Below, one piece after another: positions 54,420 through 54,453 of a DNA stretch of 54,453 bases. Source of the stretch: Anabaena sp. UHCC 0204 (GTDB taxonomy: Bacteria > Cyanobacteriota > Cyanobacteriia > Cyanobacteriales > Nostocaceae). The notes beneath the pieces were generated by a model, which made no database searches, was not told where the DNA came from, and was given only the letters and a program-made list of their open reading frames with translations. A program made the translations under genes and the position numbers. Within the stretch, counting starts at the first letter, position 1, and every line of letters starts with the position of its first letter. The stretch covers positions 109,095-163,547 of the forward strand of contig NZ_VIKW01000010.1 of the NCBI RefSeq assembly GCF_009711975.1, in the 5' to 3' direction.

Positions 54420-54453
54420 GGATTACAATAATATGATTTAATAGTACAATACC

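Overview
The window comes from a filamentous, probably heterocyst-forming cyanobacterium of the Nostocales (Dolichospermum/Anabaena/Nostoc-like). The evidence is AT-rich DNA, HIP1 palindromes (GCGATCGC) through the core genes, heptameric short tandem repeats of the GTCAGTT/GTCAATT type, chlorophyll synthase with a PucC-like carrier, a PetP-like cytochrome b6f protein, a sufBCDS operon with a divergent SufR, and an xisH/xisI pair.

Layout. (1) 1-5000 is a dense toxin-antitoxin (TA) island: two BrnT-type toxins with partners, two HicA/HicB pairs in opposite gene order, MntA/HepT, DUF433/DUF5615, a VapB/AbrB-like antitoxin with two broken copies, and a duplicated orphan antitoxin. Several genes are truncated or joined at visible recombination junctions. 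(2) 5000-15000 is housekeeping: acetolactate synthase with an unusual zinc-ribbon tail, an MFS exporter, an alpha/beta-hydrolase-like protein, two small proteins, PEP carboxylase, alanine racemase and tRNA-Leu(UAG). (3) 14910-20700 is an accessory cassette beside the tRNA: a region with two strong hairpins, a MerR-like regulator, a large N6-adenine methyltransferase and a PD-(D/E)XK nuclease, then about 940 bp of decayed DNA. (4) 20700-26800 is a three-gene chemosensory operon, CheW / chemoreceptor with GAF / hybrid CheA-REC. (5) 26896-31544 holds a TumE-like TA pair, PNPase, a small conserved gene with no ATG, xisH-xisI, and a Ser/Thr kinase pseudogene. (6) 31738-36757 is a SNF2 helicase and SWIM-finger pair with a DUF4351 nuclease-like gene wedged between them. 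(7) 36881-39965 holds an uncharacterised gene, a sigma-70-like factor, and two divergent genes for small double-glycine leader peptides. (8) 40198-47411 carries Uma2, PetP, an ArsA/Get3-like protein, ChlG, a small Cys-rich membrane protein, an alcohol dehydrogenase, an inositol-phosphatase-like enzyme and a PucC-like transporter. (9) 47751-53691 is the sufBCDS operon with terminator, plus divergent sufR with two CAAC-N6-GTTG operators. Two small genes end the window.

The best candidates for undescribed biology are the MerR/methyltransferase/nuclease cassette beside tRNA-Leu with its hairpin region; the sigma factor facing two paralogous double-glycine peptides, one with a hexamer-repeat Gly-Ser tail; and the TA island, where recombination has fused or orphaned modules. 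All functional calls rest on sequence reading and family knowledge. No database search was run.
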